A stretch of 64,000 nt of DNA from Styela clava (Eukaryota > Chordata > Ascidiacea > Stolidobranchia > Styelidae), in assembly GCF_964204865.1 (NCBI RefSeq), contig NC_135262.1, positions 3,348,001 to 3,412,000 of the forward strand, written 5' to 3'. Below are positions 34,801 to 46,515 of the stretch, one piece after another; within the stretch, counting starts at the first letter, position 1; each line of letters begins with the position of its first letter. Under the pieces are notes generated by a model. That model ran no database searches, was not told the origin of the DNA, and worked only from the letters and a program-made list of their open reading frames with translations. The position numbers and the translations under genes were made by a program.

Positions 34801-37800
34801 CATATGATGGTGTATCTGTGAATTTTAAAAACAGCAAAATATGGGAAATAATAATGTGTCCTGCAAAGATCAGAGAAATATAGAAACAGAAACGCGTATA
34901 AGTCCTCTATCTTGAGGTAGCTGAGTGTATATTTAATAGCGATCGGTACATTAGTAGCAAAATGATTCACACTTCTTAAGGAAAATTTGAAACATCCATC
35001 TTAAATTGCTGTGTATTTAAAATTGAGTAGTTGCATAGCGGTACACAGGTACACTTCGAGCCTGGTAATCTTTTGTTTTGATGAATAAATTTTCTATTTT
35101 CTATGTTTTAGGAGCGTTTGGATTTCTTGTCCACGGAGAAGGCGAAGACATGCTGCGGGGCAATCAAGGTCTGAAGGATCAACAGTTAGCATTGAAATGG
35201 GTGCAAGATAATATTGGAAAGTTTGGCGGAGATCCGAACATGGTAAGCATGATTGGTCATTTTAACACAAGTATGTTAATTGTTAAACCCGAATGTACAA
35301 ATTTGGGTACTCTCGTAATGTGTGTACCATGTTAGGGTTGGGCCATAATTTGTTTCCGATTCTCCTTATTTTAGTTCTATTTTAGTGCTGTTTTTTAGTC
35401 GTAGGGCTTGTGGTTAGATTGTAGAGGTTTTATTACGGCCTTGTCTGTTTTTGTGTCACCTCTCTGCGGACCGGCAGTAACCTTTCCGCGGACCGGCGAT
35501 GGGCCGCGGCCCGGTGGTTGCCGACCACTGATTTAAGGTATTGGACACGATATGGACCTATGGATTGTTTTGTTATTATGTTGTTTGTTCTTGTTAGGAA
35601 TTTTCTTCTTATCGGACTAGACGAAATCGCCTTTCTCTACTGGACCAATTGCTTTGAAATCTTCAGTGGTTAAAGATTGTATTTTTGTTAGCAGACTATT
35701 ACTTTTTTAATTTGTTCCTAAATTTTATGTGAGACTTAATATTTCATCTAAAATGCGCTGTATAATTTTTAATTAAAAGAACACGCTTTTATGACACCGC
35801 AATGGCTGTTTCCTCGTTTTTATGACATCGTGACGGCTGGTGCCAGTACTACGGCATATTGAATTTCGCGTCCATATCTTTTGGCATCGCTCTTTTGTTT
35901 TTATACGAAGCTGACTCAAGTACTTCACTCCGAACACGGCTCTGACCATGTAGATACTGTTATCGAACGATATGTTAAGGAGCAATTACTATTTGAAAGG
36001 AATGAAATTTTCTCGGTGCGGCTTTGTCTGCTCAAATTATTACACCCTCGGTGAGGTGGGGGATGTGATATTTGAACCCGGGACTAGTAACCTGCAATGT
36101 CAGCACGGCTAAGTCTTACGTTTTAACCCTCACATTGGCAAAGTACGAAACGCGGGACAAATTCATCAGCCCGTTGGGTAATTTAATCTGGCCCACATGA
36201 TGCTGCCATAACCAAATTAAAACCAAATTTGGCGCTCCGGAAATATGTGTACCAAGATGGCGCACAACCTGAACCGTGACCGGGTACACATAATATGTTC
36301 AGGTTGTGCGACATTTTGATACACATACTTTGGATGCACCCCAAATTTTGATGTTTTCAACTAAAAATAACACGAGGAATTGTTTGAGATTGCGATCAGA
36401 ATTCGTTTTGGCACAGGGCATATTGTTTCTCACTTCTGCTCTTGTAACTCAGTAAATTTTGTTCATAAAATGTAACTTTTTACGTCACACTTACATGGCC
36501 AATGGTCCAACCCTTGCCCACCCCTGCGTTAACCGGCTACATTAATGTACCGGTACTACCTTTATATTTTAGGTTACCATCTTTGGAAACAGTGCGGGAG
36601 GACAGTCCGTTATGTTCCATCTTGTATCTGAAACAAGCAAACCTCTTTTTCATCGAGCAATAATGCAGAGCAATCCCGCTGTGTTTCAGTACCAAACATT
36701 AGAAGAAGCCAAAAGAGTTACAAATAGATTACTAAGGTTTCTGGGATGCCCGAATGATACTCTTGCGAATGAACGACAATGTCTAATGTGAGTTTTTGTT
36801 GGCTAATCTCTGTTTACTATCAATTCGGCCCAGAAACAGTAGAATTAAAATGAAATTATTCTCACCCGGCTTTCAAAGTGCATCAGAATAATTTTTCTAT
36901 TATTGAGTATATTGTATAAATATATACTCTGTATAACACATTAAAAGCATAAATAAGATATAAATATCATCTCCAAATTAAAGTACCGTATTTTACAAAC
37001 CATACAGCGCATCGGTTATAGAGCACACCGTCCAGCAATGGCTTAGATTGTAGTTTTACCCATACATAATGCACATCGCGGTATAACACGCTACTGGTTT
37101 TGAGTGCAGGCAAAGCATAAAGCACTGCCTGGTCTATATATCAGGCAAGTGGTTCCCAACCGAGGGTCGGAGGCATTCCAACGTGGACATGGGGCAGTTC
37201 GAGTGTTCACAATGCTAAGCGAAAAACTACTACTCTTTACTTTATAAGAAAACTCTCATTTCCTTCGAGTTTCATTGCTTGATAAGGTTATTTCAAGGCT
37301 GTTTTCACTTTTTGAGTATATATAAATTGTTTGAACATAATGGGAGTTGGAATCTACCAATCAAAATAACACTATGAATACCAACGAAACGATAAACAGG
37401 GGGGTCATGAGCGCTAAAACGCTCCGATTGATTTTTTAAAAGCAGAAAAGGGATTTATATGACGGCTTATCGTCCGTAAAACACGATAACTGGTTTTATG
37501 CGTGTTTTACAGCAGCGTACCTAGTGGCCAAATATTACAAAGTCGCCAATTTCGATTTGTTTAGCAAAGCCATAACTCGTTTGCGATCTTCTAGTCCAGT
37601 TTTATTGCTTGTGTAACAGTTTTGAGCATTAAAAACATGGAACGATTCTTTAAAATGAACAGACAGTTTATCAGAGGCTTTCTATTTACCTACGGCAGTT
37701 CATGAAAAATGTACTACAGCCTTCTACATTACAAAAATCGCCAGTTTCTATTAAATCGGAACCTACCCAGTACCCGGAATGATTCCCCGCCCATCAAAAA

Positions 37801-40800
37801 TGCTCTTTTTATATATCAGAGGTGTGCAACCTGCGGCCAGTAAATGCGACCCACAAGGGGAAAGCGTGCGGCCCGCGGAGAAGTGTCAATTGCGAATGTT
37901 GTGTGGCTCGCGAAACGAGTTTTTAATTTAGCTCAACCTGGTACGTGCGAGTAATTCCAATCCATTTGCGTTGCAAAGCCTATACCTGAGTCCAATTTAT
38001 TATCTATGCCAATGGCATTACAACTTACTAACAGCTGGCTTGTGCGAAGCGAACAATGCATCAATATACCAAATTGTTGTGCATAAAGGTGCGGCCCGTG
38101 GTTTCACCCAGTTACTTGTATCTGGCCCTCCTGTATTAAAGGTTGAACACCCTTGTTTATATGATTTGCGACATGCCGTGATTGTTGCTTGTACAATGAC
38201 TTGTTGGCGATATAAGTGTGCTAACACTTGCTGAAAACTGTACCTGAATAATAGTGAAAACTCCTTCCTCATGAAAAGTATAAAATAAATATATTAAAGT
38301 CATGCCATTTTTTTCTTCAAGTACGCCATATGAATTTACCGAGCGTTAGTACTGATAAAAATTCCTCAAAGTTATAATTCTACTTACACGCCTGAAATGG
38401 GCAAACTACGACTCGCGAGCCCAATCCGGCACGTTGGGTAATTTAATCTAGCATGCCTGATACTGCCAGAACCAAACTAAAACCAAATTTGGATGTTTTT
38501 AGCTAAAAATAGATTGAGGAATTTATTGAGATTGCAATTAAATTTAGTTTTGGCACAAAGCTTCTTGTTTTCCACTTTTGCTTTTGTAACAATGTAAATA
38601 AATTTCACAACATATAATTTTTTACGTCACAAGTTCAGGTGTGCAATATTTTTCGCCCCTGGTCCAAAAACCTTGTCTACCCTGATTATACGCAATATCA
38701 TTCCAGGGATGCAACACCACAGCAACTCAACGCTGGGCTGGTCGCTGCGATGCCAATGTCTCTATATGAAGACCAAGATTTATGGAGCACGGTAGAGGCT
38801 TTCCGACCTGTCCTAGATGGTGTAGAATTCACAAAACAACCGTTTGAAATGTTTCAAGAAGGAACTTGGAACACAGAGAAGGACTTGATAGTCGGTACAA
38901 ACACAAATGAACTTGAGATTATTCAGTTCTATATCCCCGAACAAGGACCTGGCGGGAAACCAATTCCCTTCACTGAAGCGATGTACGACGTAAGTTATAT
39001 CCTGATATTCCAACCCATGGTTTTCCCGTTTTCATAATTCACGGGTTGCATGCAGGCCGTGCCTTTGGGCTTTGGGGCAGCAGCATCGCGCACTGCGTCG
39101 TAAGGGTGTATTTGTCGCTTAGTTTCGATATATATTCAATAATAATACAATCATTTACTCTCACTTGACCTTTGAACTATTTGTTATCATATAGTACAGG
39201 GTGGTCCGAACGTCACATTTACTGATGTAGATAAAATTAGTGGGTATTGTCATGAAAATAAACAGAAAGATCTTCTGACACATTGTCGCGTCACTAGACT
39301 CACTACCATCGTTGAGTTTACCAGTGACATAGATTGAGACAGTCAGTTGACAAGGAATAGTGTTCTTGATCAGCCGAAACTATTATAAAAATCAGTTATT
39401 CGATTTCGAAATCCTTTCATGACTTAAAACTTCCACAAATTGATTCTATTTCTTCCTTCGGAGATATTAGTTAACAATATCTCAATAGCGGCTACTTTAC
39501 AAATAAATATCTGCCTAGCATTATACTCCCTACCGCATTGTCTTTTTGTAACAGTAGCACTAAAATTGGTGTCTAGTGTCAAAATATTTAGTATTATTAA
39601 TTAATATTGCGATATTACGCAGCTGTAGCCAACCTAACAGTTGCCAAAATTTGGTAATCAATCAATCTGCAGTGATTTGTACGTTGCTTCGTAAACATGA
39701 GTTCGAAAACAAAGCTAACAAATTCATGCAGATTTTATAACCTCGTTATAGGAGAAAAAGTACTTGCTTGTGGAAAACAAAGCTTCAATGCTTGGTATGT
39801 CTGCAAGTTGTGTGAAATAAATTAAAAAAACATATACTTAAACGACATGTTATCGATTTTCGGGAGCCCTTCTTCATGAAAGCACATTCTCCGTTGTAAT
39901 AATAATCTGGGACTAATGTTGCCCGCGAACAACACAAAATCAATATTGTGGCCCGCGACGCGACAACCTTGGACCACCCTGATATATTATATAACAGCAT
40001 CTATAATTTGTTTATCCCGCAAATTATATTGAAGTTAGGTATAAAACATGACATCTTCTTATTGCATCTGATATAATTGATTTACTATTTGGACGGGATT
40101 TTGCCGACATTGCGTTAGTCATTCGACTTTCGTTTTTGTGTCTGTTAATTTCTCTATTTTTTTTCTCTATCGTTTTTTGTATATAATTTCTTAAAATTGA
40201 AACATTTTTCGTGATCGTTGTTTGCTTTCTTTGTGTTGTGTTTACCTTTCTCCAAATTGGCCTTCCTGTGAATTTACTCAATTTTCCCTTTTTTCTATTC
40301 TCTTTCTTATTATTTTTCAGCATTTGTTTTACCATGAATGTTCTCCGAGATTATTATTCATTTTAAATAATCTTGATGTTCTTTTAAAAATAACCTCAAT
40401 ATCACAACTACTGCATAGTCAATAGCTTGGCCGTTTACACTGACTTGTGCCGGCGATGTAGGTGTCGCCGTTTGAAGACCTCTCGAGGTACCTCGCAACT
40501 TCGGTCACACAAATAGTATCATTATTCATTTATTTGAGGTACAAACTTCTGTGCACGTTTTGGACACAAGGTGTACCTATGAATCATTCTTTGTTGTTCG
40601 TATTGTTTTTTTTCTTCCTATCTTTATGGAAAAATCGTTTTTCTTTTCAATTAAGAGACCAATTGCTTTGAATTTCTGTGTGCTCTATGGCAGGGCTACT
40701 CAACTGGCGGACCGCGGTCCGAATCCGGACCTTTCGAGTATTGGATTTGGACCGCACCTAATTATTTATTTTGGATCATTAGATTAGCCCTACTTTTTGA

Positions 40801-43800
40801 ATTTCCTATTATAAAATGACTTTCATAGTTTTGAATATATACGAAAAGAACTATAACACCATATTAAACACTTTTAAATTGCTACTAATCATTAGTCGGT
40901 CGAGGAGGTGCTCGTTTAAGGATGCCGAAATATCATTTCTGGAAAGACCGGACCCAAATAATTTTGAAGTTTTGTTTGCGGACCTTCGATAAAAATAGTT
41001 GAGTATCCCTGCTCTATGGTATTGGTTTTATGTGCGACGACGAAAATTGCGCAATTTGTGGCGTGGCAATTTGCGTGAGTCGTGAAGTTTGCGGTACGTT
41101 TTGGACTGCGTATTACTATATTTGAGTATCGCTCTGTGGTTTTCTATTTGTGATGACAATCTTGTGTACTGCATGTAAAGTTTCGTGTTGGGTGTTTGTT
41201 TTAAATATTTACCTGGCCTTGTAGCACACGCAATCTAAGGGTATATTGCGCACGCTGCTTAGAATGACGTATTAAGTTGAGCAAATTCGCAACATACGAA
41301 ATAAATCATAACGGTTCTTCTTATTCCTCTAGTCCAGGGGTGGGCAATTACATTTCTGAGTGAGTCAGTTACAGATAATAGACTTGATTACTCAGCCGGA
41401 GGGTCAAAACTCAATGAGAAAAACTATGAATGAAAACAGTTTACTTAAAACAGCTAGGCTAACCTTTATATAATAATAAGAAGCACAAAGTAACAATTGG
41501 GGTCATTATGACGTTATTCTATCGATCTTTTCAACGAAAATTCATATCCATAAAACTATAGTCGTAATTTAAGCAGGCACAAGTAGGCCAGATGAACCAC
41601 TTTGGTGGGCCGGATCCGACCCCTGGTCCTTAATTTACTCACCCATGCTCTACTCCCTGTTACTAATTTGTCGTTCTTTTCATAACTGTGTATTTTAAGG
41701 TAAATTTTGAACATTGTTCTTTTGCTATACTGGCTGCTTGAATTCAGCAATAAGGTGTCGCTGACTGGAGACTCACTGAGTTTTCGCGACCCCTCGATAA
41801 TTGCTGGATTCAATGTTTTGCGTTTTTGTTATTTTTATTTTATTTATTGCTCAACATTAACTCTTGTACGATGAAATCCACGTGCACGATTCCGTACTTA
41901 ATGCACGATTACGTATTTGTTATTTTTTATTTGATTTTTGCACGATGAAAATAAATATCTGATTTCAGATATTATCGCACAATATTTATTTTTGGTCTCC
42001 ATTACTTCACAAACCAAATTCATCCGTAAATCAGGTAACGCGTATCGTTGTAACAAAATTTCATAAAATACACAAATTTAATCATTTTAACAGGCGTTGA
42101 ACAGATTCCTGTTTGGCGAAGAAATTGGAGCGAAGGTTTCGGAAAAATATAAAAGCACAGTCTCAGGTCCTTCCATTTTAAAAGATTACGAACAAATTTT
42201 GGGATTGGAGGCATCACACATGTTTTTTGATTGCCCGAGTCGTCTTATGGCCAGGTAATGATACAACAAATCTGGGATCTTTTGTAGAAAACCCCCGCCA
42301 TAAAAACACCCCCGCTCAAAATAAAAAATTCTCTTGGCGAGGTCAATAATATTTCCAAAGATTGAACTGATTTATCGACAATTTTTACGTTCATGCGTTT
42401 GATCAGAGGTGATCATCTTTCGTATGGCCGAACTAATTTTACAGTTACACACACTGCGATGCCTACAGTACAAATTACAAAAAAATTAAAACTTTTAGGC
42501 AACTAACTGACGACATATTGGGAGTCTGTCTGACCGAAATAACGCAAAATTATAAATCAAATTATACGCTTCTATTCTTAAACGATAATACAATAATACA
42601 GTAACACGGATGATAACATTTCCTTCTCAACATTGAACTTTTTTTCAGATTTGCTTCAAATACTTCATCATCTGGGAACGTGTTTTTATACGCAAACAAC
42701 CACCCAATGGACGGGCCGACATGTCTAGATGTTGTGAAGCCTCCAGAAATGTGCGGAATGTCATTCCATGGAGGCGAACCACCGTTTATATTCAGAAGTG
42801 GACCATTTTACGGGTAGGTTATGTTAATAATTGCAGCTCTCGAATAAATTTATATTATGTAAGAAGGGCAACGTAAAATTACAGCGAGACCCTCCCACTT
42901 TTCACTGCAACTCTCTCTCTCATTTTGCGTCCTATCAGTTTCTTTTCCTCTCTGCCTTTCTTCCATTGCAGACGTGCGCTTTTACCATTTAAGTGAAAGC
43001 CAAAGACAATTGAAATAAAAACTTCTTACGCACTGATTGCACTTGGTTGGTTGGTTAGTGCTGTTCGTTCAATCAAAGATTAAACTTCGTTTGATGGCAG
43101 CCAACTAACTGCTCATTATAAAAATGTCATTCGTATACAGTTTGGATCTGGGAACGGAAACTCATTATGTGATAAGCCCTATTAATGACCCGACTTGGCA
43201 TTTGGACCTTTTTATATGGCGCTCGTACACAGACATCTGACAATATTTAAAAAGCTTCTATTACTTGAAAGGGCCAAACAGAATCTTCCCGATTCGGAAG
43301 AGGAACATGAGATTTGAACCTGAGATGTGTAATCTGCGATGCCAGTACAGTTATATCTAACGCTTTATCCAACAGGCCACTTTGCCGCCCTGAATTTATG
43401 CATATATATCTATATGTACAATGTGATTCACCCCATTTCTATTTTGATACAATTCAGATACGACTTTCGGGAAGAGGATACAGCAGTTGCAAATCAGTTC
43501 GATTATTACTGGGCGAATTTTGCACGAACTGGCAACCCTTCGAACCCAGGACCACAAAACGAAGCCTCACACAGCATTGAGCCGTCTTCCGACTGGCCAA
43601 AATACGTGGACTCCGCAACTTCCAAAGACCCACAGGGGAAATTAAATTCCAGATCCGTTGGGCGCAAAATTATCCGTCATAACGATTGGTCCAGGAAGGA
43701 TAAAATAAATCAGTTTTTGCCTTTTGGGTTATCTTTCGTTCCGCTGCAATCAGGTTTTCTTGGCGAAAACAAGGCGTCTACTTCCTGGCAAAATATCCGA

Positions 43801-44112
43801 ATTGACTCTCAAAATAATCAGGTAGAAGAAGCGTACTTGGAGGATTTTTGTGATTTCTGGGACAGCCTCGACTACTATATTACAATCGATAGTTCTTCTC
43901 CGACTCCGTTGGGCACAACTCCGGTTACTCATACCACCTCCTCCAATAATCCGGTTACCACCCGTACAACTACTCACCTAGTTACCAATGAAAACCTTAA
44001 CGCTACAGAGATAATAATATCCACAACCAGTGACTCAGTTTGTATTAGACAGTTTGTATTGCGTACATTAGCTATTAGCATCATTGGTCCATTATTATCC
44101 TTGATTCATTGA
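31822..44112 (+). CDS. Carboxylesterase/cholinesterase-family protein, nine exons
   Basis: This encodes a type-B carboxylesterase (alpha/beta hydrolase) of 746 residues, probably secreted or surface-anchored. Exons: 31822-32126, 32969-33086, 34397-34604, 35112-35242, 36573-36787, 38707-38989, 42094-42254, 42649-42813, 43458-44112; all borders are GT/AG and all phases join. The start at 31822 gives a signal peptide (MKIKFAIILLCLYICKRCKA). Motifs: SVPYALPPIRYQPP near the N-terminus, EDCLVLNI (144-151), oxyanion hole HGGGF (176-180), nucleophile GNSAGG with Ser261 (usual form GESAGG), acid Glu394 in GTNTNE, and His514 in SFHGGE. The triad is therefore complete. The catalytic domain ends near 560-600; a Ser/Thr-rich tail and a hydrophobic end (LAISIIGPLLSLIH) suggest a GPI anchor or membrane stub. 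The substrate is unknown: acetylcholinesterase-like specificity cannot be claimed. Introns are full of MITEs. Confidence 0.88.
33745..34029. mobile_element. GGTTCC..GGTCACC MITE, copy 3, with internal duplication
   Basis: This copy in esterase intron 2 is 285 bp because its 3' end is repeated: one ...GGTCACC end lies at 33933 and a second copy of the last part runs to 34029. The flanks TTCATTTAC (33736-33744) and TCCATTTAC (34030-34038) match at 8 of 9. It sits inside a hAT-like fragment that starts near 33660 (CCTGTGCAAGTTGCGGGCCG). Confidence 0.85.
34137..34358. mobile_element. CCCCCGCC MITE, copy in esterase intron 2
   Basis: Left side CCCCCGCCCAAAAAAAGACA and right side GTGGCGGGGGTTTTGTACAT form imperfect inverted ends around an AT-rich middle (CGCTTAAAATAGGAAAATTA). 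A full relative lies at 50979-51220, with left-end fragments at about 42271-42345 and 51636-51710. The outer left end of this copy is truncated. Confidence 0.65.
36129..36526. mobile_element. hAT-type MITE in esterase intron 4
   Basis: Ends are CTCACATTGGCAAAGTACGA on the left and, on the opposite strand at the right, CAGGGGTGGGCAAGG. Flanks TTTTAACC and CGTTAACC match at 6 of 8. The body is shared with the copy at 38391-38684 (GTTGGGTAATTTAATCT). A palindromic MITE (36231-36340) is inserted inside. Confidence 0.6.
36231..36340. mobile_element. GGCGCTCC palindromic MITE, 110 bp, 8-bp TSD
   Basis: This is a near-perfect palindrome. The left arm is GGCGCTCCGGAAATATGTGT then ACCAAGATGGCGCACAACC; the right arm complement is GGTGCATCCAAAGTATGTGT. 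CCAAATTT flanks both sides (36223-36230, 36341-36348). The related hAT MITE at 38391-38684 has the same place (38483-38490) without the insertion. Confidence 0.92.
37817..38155. mobile_element. hAT-type MITE in esterase intron 5
   Basis: The left end is CAGAGGTGTGCAACCTGCGG; the right end complement is CAAGGGTGTTCAACCTTTAA. The interior has the CGGCCCGCGG-like palindromic segments usual for this type. The flanks (TTATATAT / TTTATATG) are a weak 8-bp match. Confidence 0.65.
38391..38684. mobile_element. hAT-type MITE ending 22 bp before esterase exon 6
   Basis: The left end is CCTGAAATGGGCAAACTACG; the right end complement is CAGGGTAGACAAGG. Flanks CTTACACG (38383-38390) and ATTATACG (38685-38692) match at 6 of 8. 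Between its end and exon 6 (38707) only ATTATACGCAATATCATTCCAG-type sequence remains, so the branch-point region probably lies in the element. Confidence 0.65.
39197..39981. mobile_element. Non-autonomous hAT element, 785 bp, in esterase intron 6
   Basis: The left end is CAGGGTGGTCCGAACGTC and the right end complement CAGGGTGGTCCAAGGTTGTC. Flanks ATATAGTA (39189-39196) and ATATATTA (39982-39989) match at 7 of 8. No transposase is recognisable inside. Confidence 0.8.
40500..41160 (-). repeat. GTGTCCAATAA dispersed repeat split by a MITE
   Basis: The part at 40575-40690 (TTGTTGTTCGTATTG ... GAGACCAATTGCTTTGAATT) and the part at 41012-41160 (GCGCAATTTGTGGCG ... ATATTTGAGTATCGCTC) are reverse-strand halves of one copy of the family described at 56075. 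They are separated by the hAT MITE at 40691-41011. Confidence 0.65.
40691..41011. mobile_element. hAT-type MITE, 321 bp, perfect 8-bp TSD
   Basis: The left end is CAGGGCTACTCAACTGGCGG; the right end complement is CAGGGATACTCAACTA. CTCTATGG is exactly repeated on both sides (40683-40690 and 41012-41019). GGACCGCGGTCC forms a palindrome near the left end. Confidence 0.92.
41335..41647. mobile_element. hAT-type MITE, 313 bp, 8-bp TSD
   Basis: The left end is CAGGGGTGGGCAATTA; the right end complement is CATGGGTGAGTAAATT. Flanks CTCTAGTC (41327-41334) and CTCTACTC (41648-41655) match at 7 of 8. GGGCCGGATCCGACCCCTGG lies near the right end. Confidence 0.85.
42271..42345. mobile_element. CCCCCGCC MITE, left-end fragment next to esterase exon 7
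   Basis: CTGGGATCTTTTGTAGAAAA then CCCCCGCCAT and CGCTCAAAATAAAAA match the end of the CCCCCGCC family. It begins 17 bp after the donor of exon 7. Confidence 0.5.
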
Positions 44113-44191
44113 AAGATTTTTATATTGTAAATACTTTTTCCGTTTACGGGAACATAGTCTTGTAATAATTAGTTAATATATTATTGTTATA

Positions 44192-44399
44192 CAGGGTGTC
44201 CATAATAAAGTCCATTTACAATTTTGGTATGAAGTCAGTTCTCAAAATATATCCTAACCAGGTTTGCTGTTTTTCAATCAGTAATTGTTTGAGTATTTTT
44301 TGTTCATTTAATACATATGTGAGGGCCAAAACAATATATGGTATCAATAAATTCCTTTGTAATTAAAGAAAAAAAATTAAAGACTTTATCGACACTCTG
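44192..44399 (+). mobile_element. Mariner-like MITE, 208 bp, TA-flanked
   Basis: The left end CAGGGTGTCCATAATAAAGT and the right end complement CAGAGTGTCGATAAAGTC are flanked by TA (44190-44191, 44400-44401). It carries the first AATAAA (44204-44209) downstream of the esterase stop. A reverse-oriented sister lies at 59331-59540. Confidence 0.85.
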
Positions 44400-44401
44400 T
44401 A

Positions 44402-46344
44402 TATATTTATAATAATCAGAAATAGTTAGTGCATGTTACTCTGGTTGAATCTAAACGAAAAGTTACGCATAATGGTAAGTCGTCATATCGGTTTTCTTCT
44501 CGCCCATGTGAATCCTAAACTATCTGTTCATTATATTTATATATATATTGGTGAATTTTCTCTTCTGATTCAAAATCAAATTGAACACAAAACATTTTTA
44601 TGGGTGATTCAAATATATCCGGACCAAATTTGCTACTAAAATATGTCATGCCTACACATTTACTAATTTCAATAAACATGAATCGTTGCAGTTCTTGATT
44701 TTTTATGTTTGGTCGAAAGACACTTATAAATACTAAGTGGATGAATAAAATAAGGCCAGTTTTTTTTTCTCGTTATATGTTTAATAAAGCTTGACTAATT
44801 CACTTGGATTGTTGATATATTCGTGGAAAGTTTCAGATCAAAGGTGGAATGTTATCCATTGCTATTGGCTCGAAAATAATTTAATATAAAACTAATGTGA
44901 TCTCTTTTTTCCGACAATTTTTCCGTTGCTACGGAGGCCACAGGCATCCTCTCATTTTGGAGGCATTTTTAAAAACAATCTTTGAGGAGATTTTGTGCAC
45001 CTAATCAAATAAACCCTTTTCTTTTCGGATAAAAGCACAAAAAATTGAGGTGTGTATCTGCGTCATTTGTGTTGAATTAGTTTGTGCGCGTCAGCAGAAT
45101 CGTTTTTCCTGTAAACTGCTGCCAAATATTATATCAGGCGCCTAAAACAAATTTGATAGTCAAACAAAGGGAGTAATCCGTAATAAACTACGAATGTCTT
45201 TTATTTGTTTATTGTTGAAGTAACTCGGGGTTAAAATGACTAATAATTCAGCAAGATTAAGAATGCACTATGTTTGAAGTCTACACAACGACGCAAAAGT
45301 AAACGCACGCAAGTTACAACATGTAACGACATAGACTTTCGTTATATTTAATGCAAATAATGGTCATATTAAGGACGGAATATATTTAAACCGCACTTTG
45401 GAAGTATGTGTACCAAGATGACGCACAACCTGAACCCTAACCAGGTACACATACTATGTTCAGGTTGTGCACCATCTCGGTACATTCAGGTTGTACATGG
45501 GCACGAAGACTAAAGCGAAACAGTAGTCTACCTTACCTGTTACAGTACCGGTACCGACTCTTGTGTAGCAAGAGAGTAGCACTAGAGAGGTCGAAAAACA
45601 GCTACAAATATTTTTTAATAATTTTGAAGCAGTCATCACACAAAATTTCGAATCACATGGAACCCACAGACAATTTTGAAATAAATAAAAATTGGTCCAG
45701 AAGTTGAGAAGAAAAGAGTTTTTTTTTCACAACAAGAGGAAAATACCATCAAGAACAACAACATTATAACCAAACGATTCATAGATTTACTTCGTGTCCA
45801 ATAATTTAGTGTATCTTTATGCAGATTAGTCAGTACGGGTGAATCGTTTTCTTGAACTATTGTTGTTGGGGTTGACGGGCCAATTACTCCTATGGAACCT
45901 TATATTCACCCAAAAGTCTTGCTGTTTAACCATAATCCATGGGAAGTCTTATTTATACGCATGAAAGCAGTTTCCGCCGCAGATCATTTCATCAAACGGT
46001 TTTGGCGTCCTGATTATTGCTCTCTTTTTTATTATACAATCTCGTTATGCTGTGTTTGATGTCTTCGCCCCAAACATGTCTACATGAAAGATACCACGAA
46101 AAAAACAGCTCAGAAGTGTATGTGGGATAACTGCAAAGCTAAACTCAACTTGCACAAATGTATTTGAAGTTCAAAAATTTGCCAAAATTGAAAACAGTTA
46201 AACAATTCCATAACGTTTGATACGTTTGATGAAATGCAAGATTTTGTCTGCAAAATTTATAACTCAGAAACTTGTTTGAAACAATTAGAAAGCAGCTTGG
46301 TATGAACTCAGCACTGGGGGGCCCAAGTTTCGTCGTTGGTTGGC
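44402..46344. other. Gene-free interval with repeat fragments
   Basis: No supported gene. A GGCGCTCC-family fragment with the GCACAACCTGAAC / GTTCAGGTTGTGC hairpin lies near 45391-45490. A diverged copy of the GTGTCCAATAA family lies near 45650-45815. Confidence 0.5.
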
Positions 46345-46515
46345 ACATAGGATAAAATTTGCATATTTATCCCGGGGGAGCCGTGCATATTTACCGTGGC
46401 CTCACGTGCGATTTTCGATTATCAGTCCATATCGGGTATGGGATTAGTTAGTTATTTGCTTCAGATGCGTGGACTCGGTGGTGGAGCGTGGCGAGGAGTC
46501 CAGCAACCGTCACTC
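46345..46515 (-). mobile_element. SINE copy, reversed and internally deleted
   Basis: Read on the - strand it gives TTGCTGGACTCCTCGCC, CCACCACCGAGTCCACGC, TAATCCCATACCCGA, a GAGGCCACGG segment and CCCCCGGGATAAATATGCAA. That is the order seen in the SINE at 52386-52722. The tRNA-like head is absent. Confidence 0.75.

Noticed and set aside
35540..35552. Another hAT element ending in GGTTGCCGACCACTG, and one starting near 37147 (AAGTGGTTCCCAACCG)
   Set aside because: Only one end of each could be found, so no element boundaries can be given.
43750..43977. Minus-strand frame in the last esterase exon
   Set aside because: It is antisense to the coding exon, which has a continuous, in-phase and motif-supported frame.
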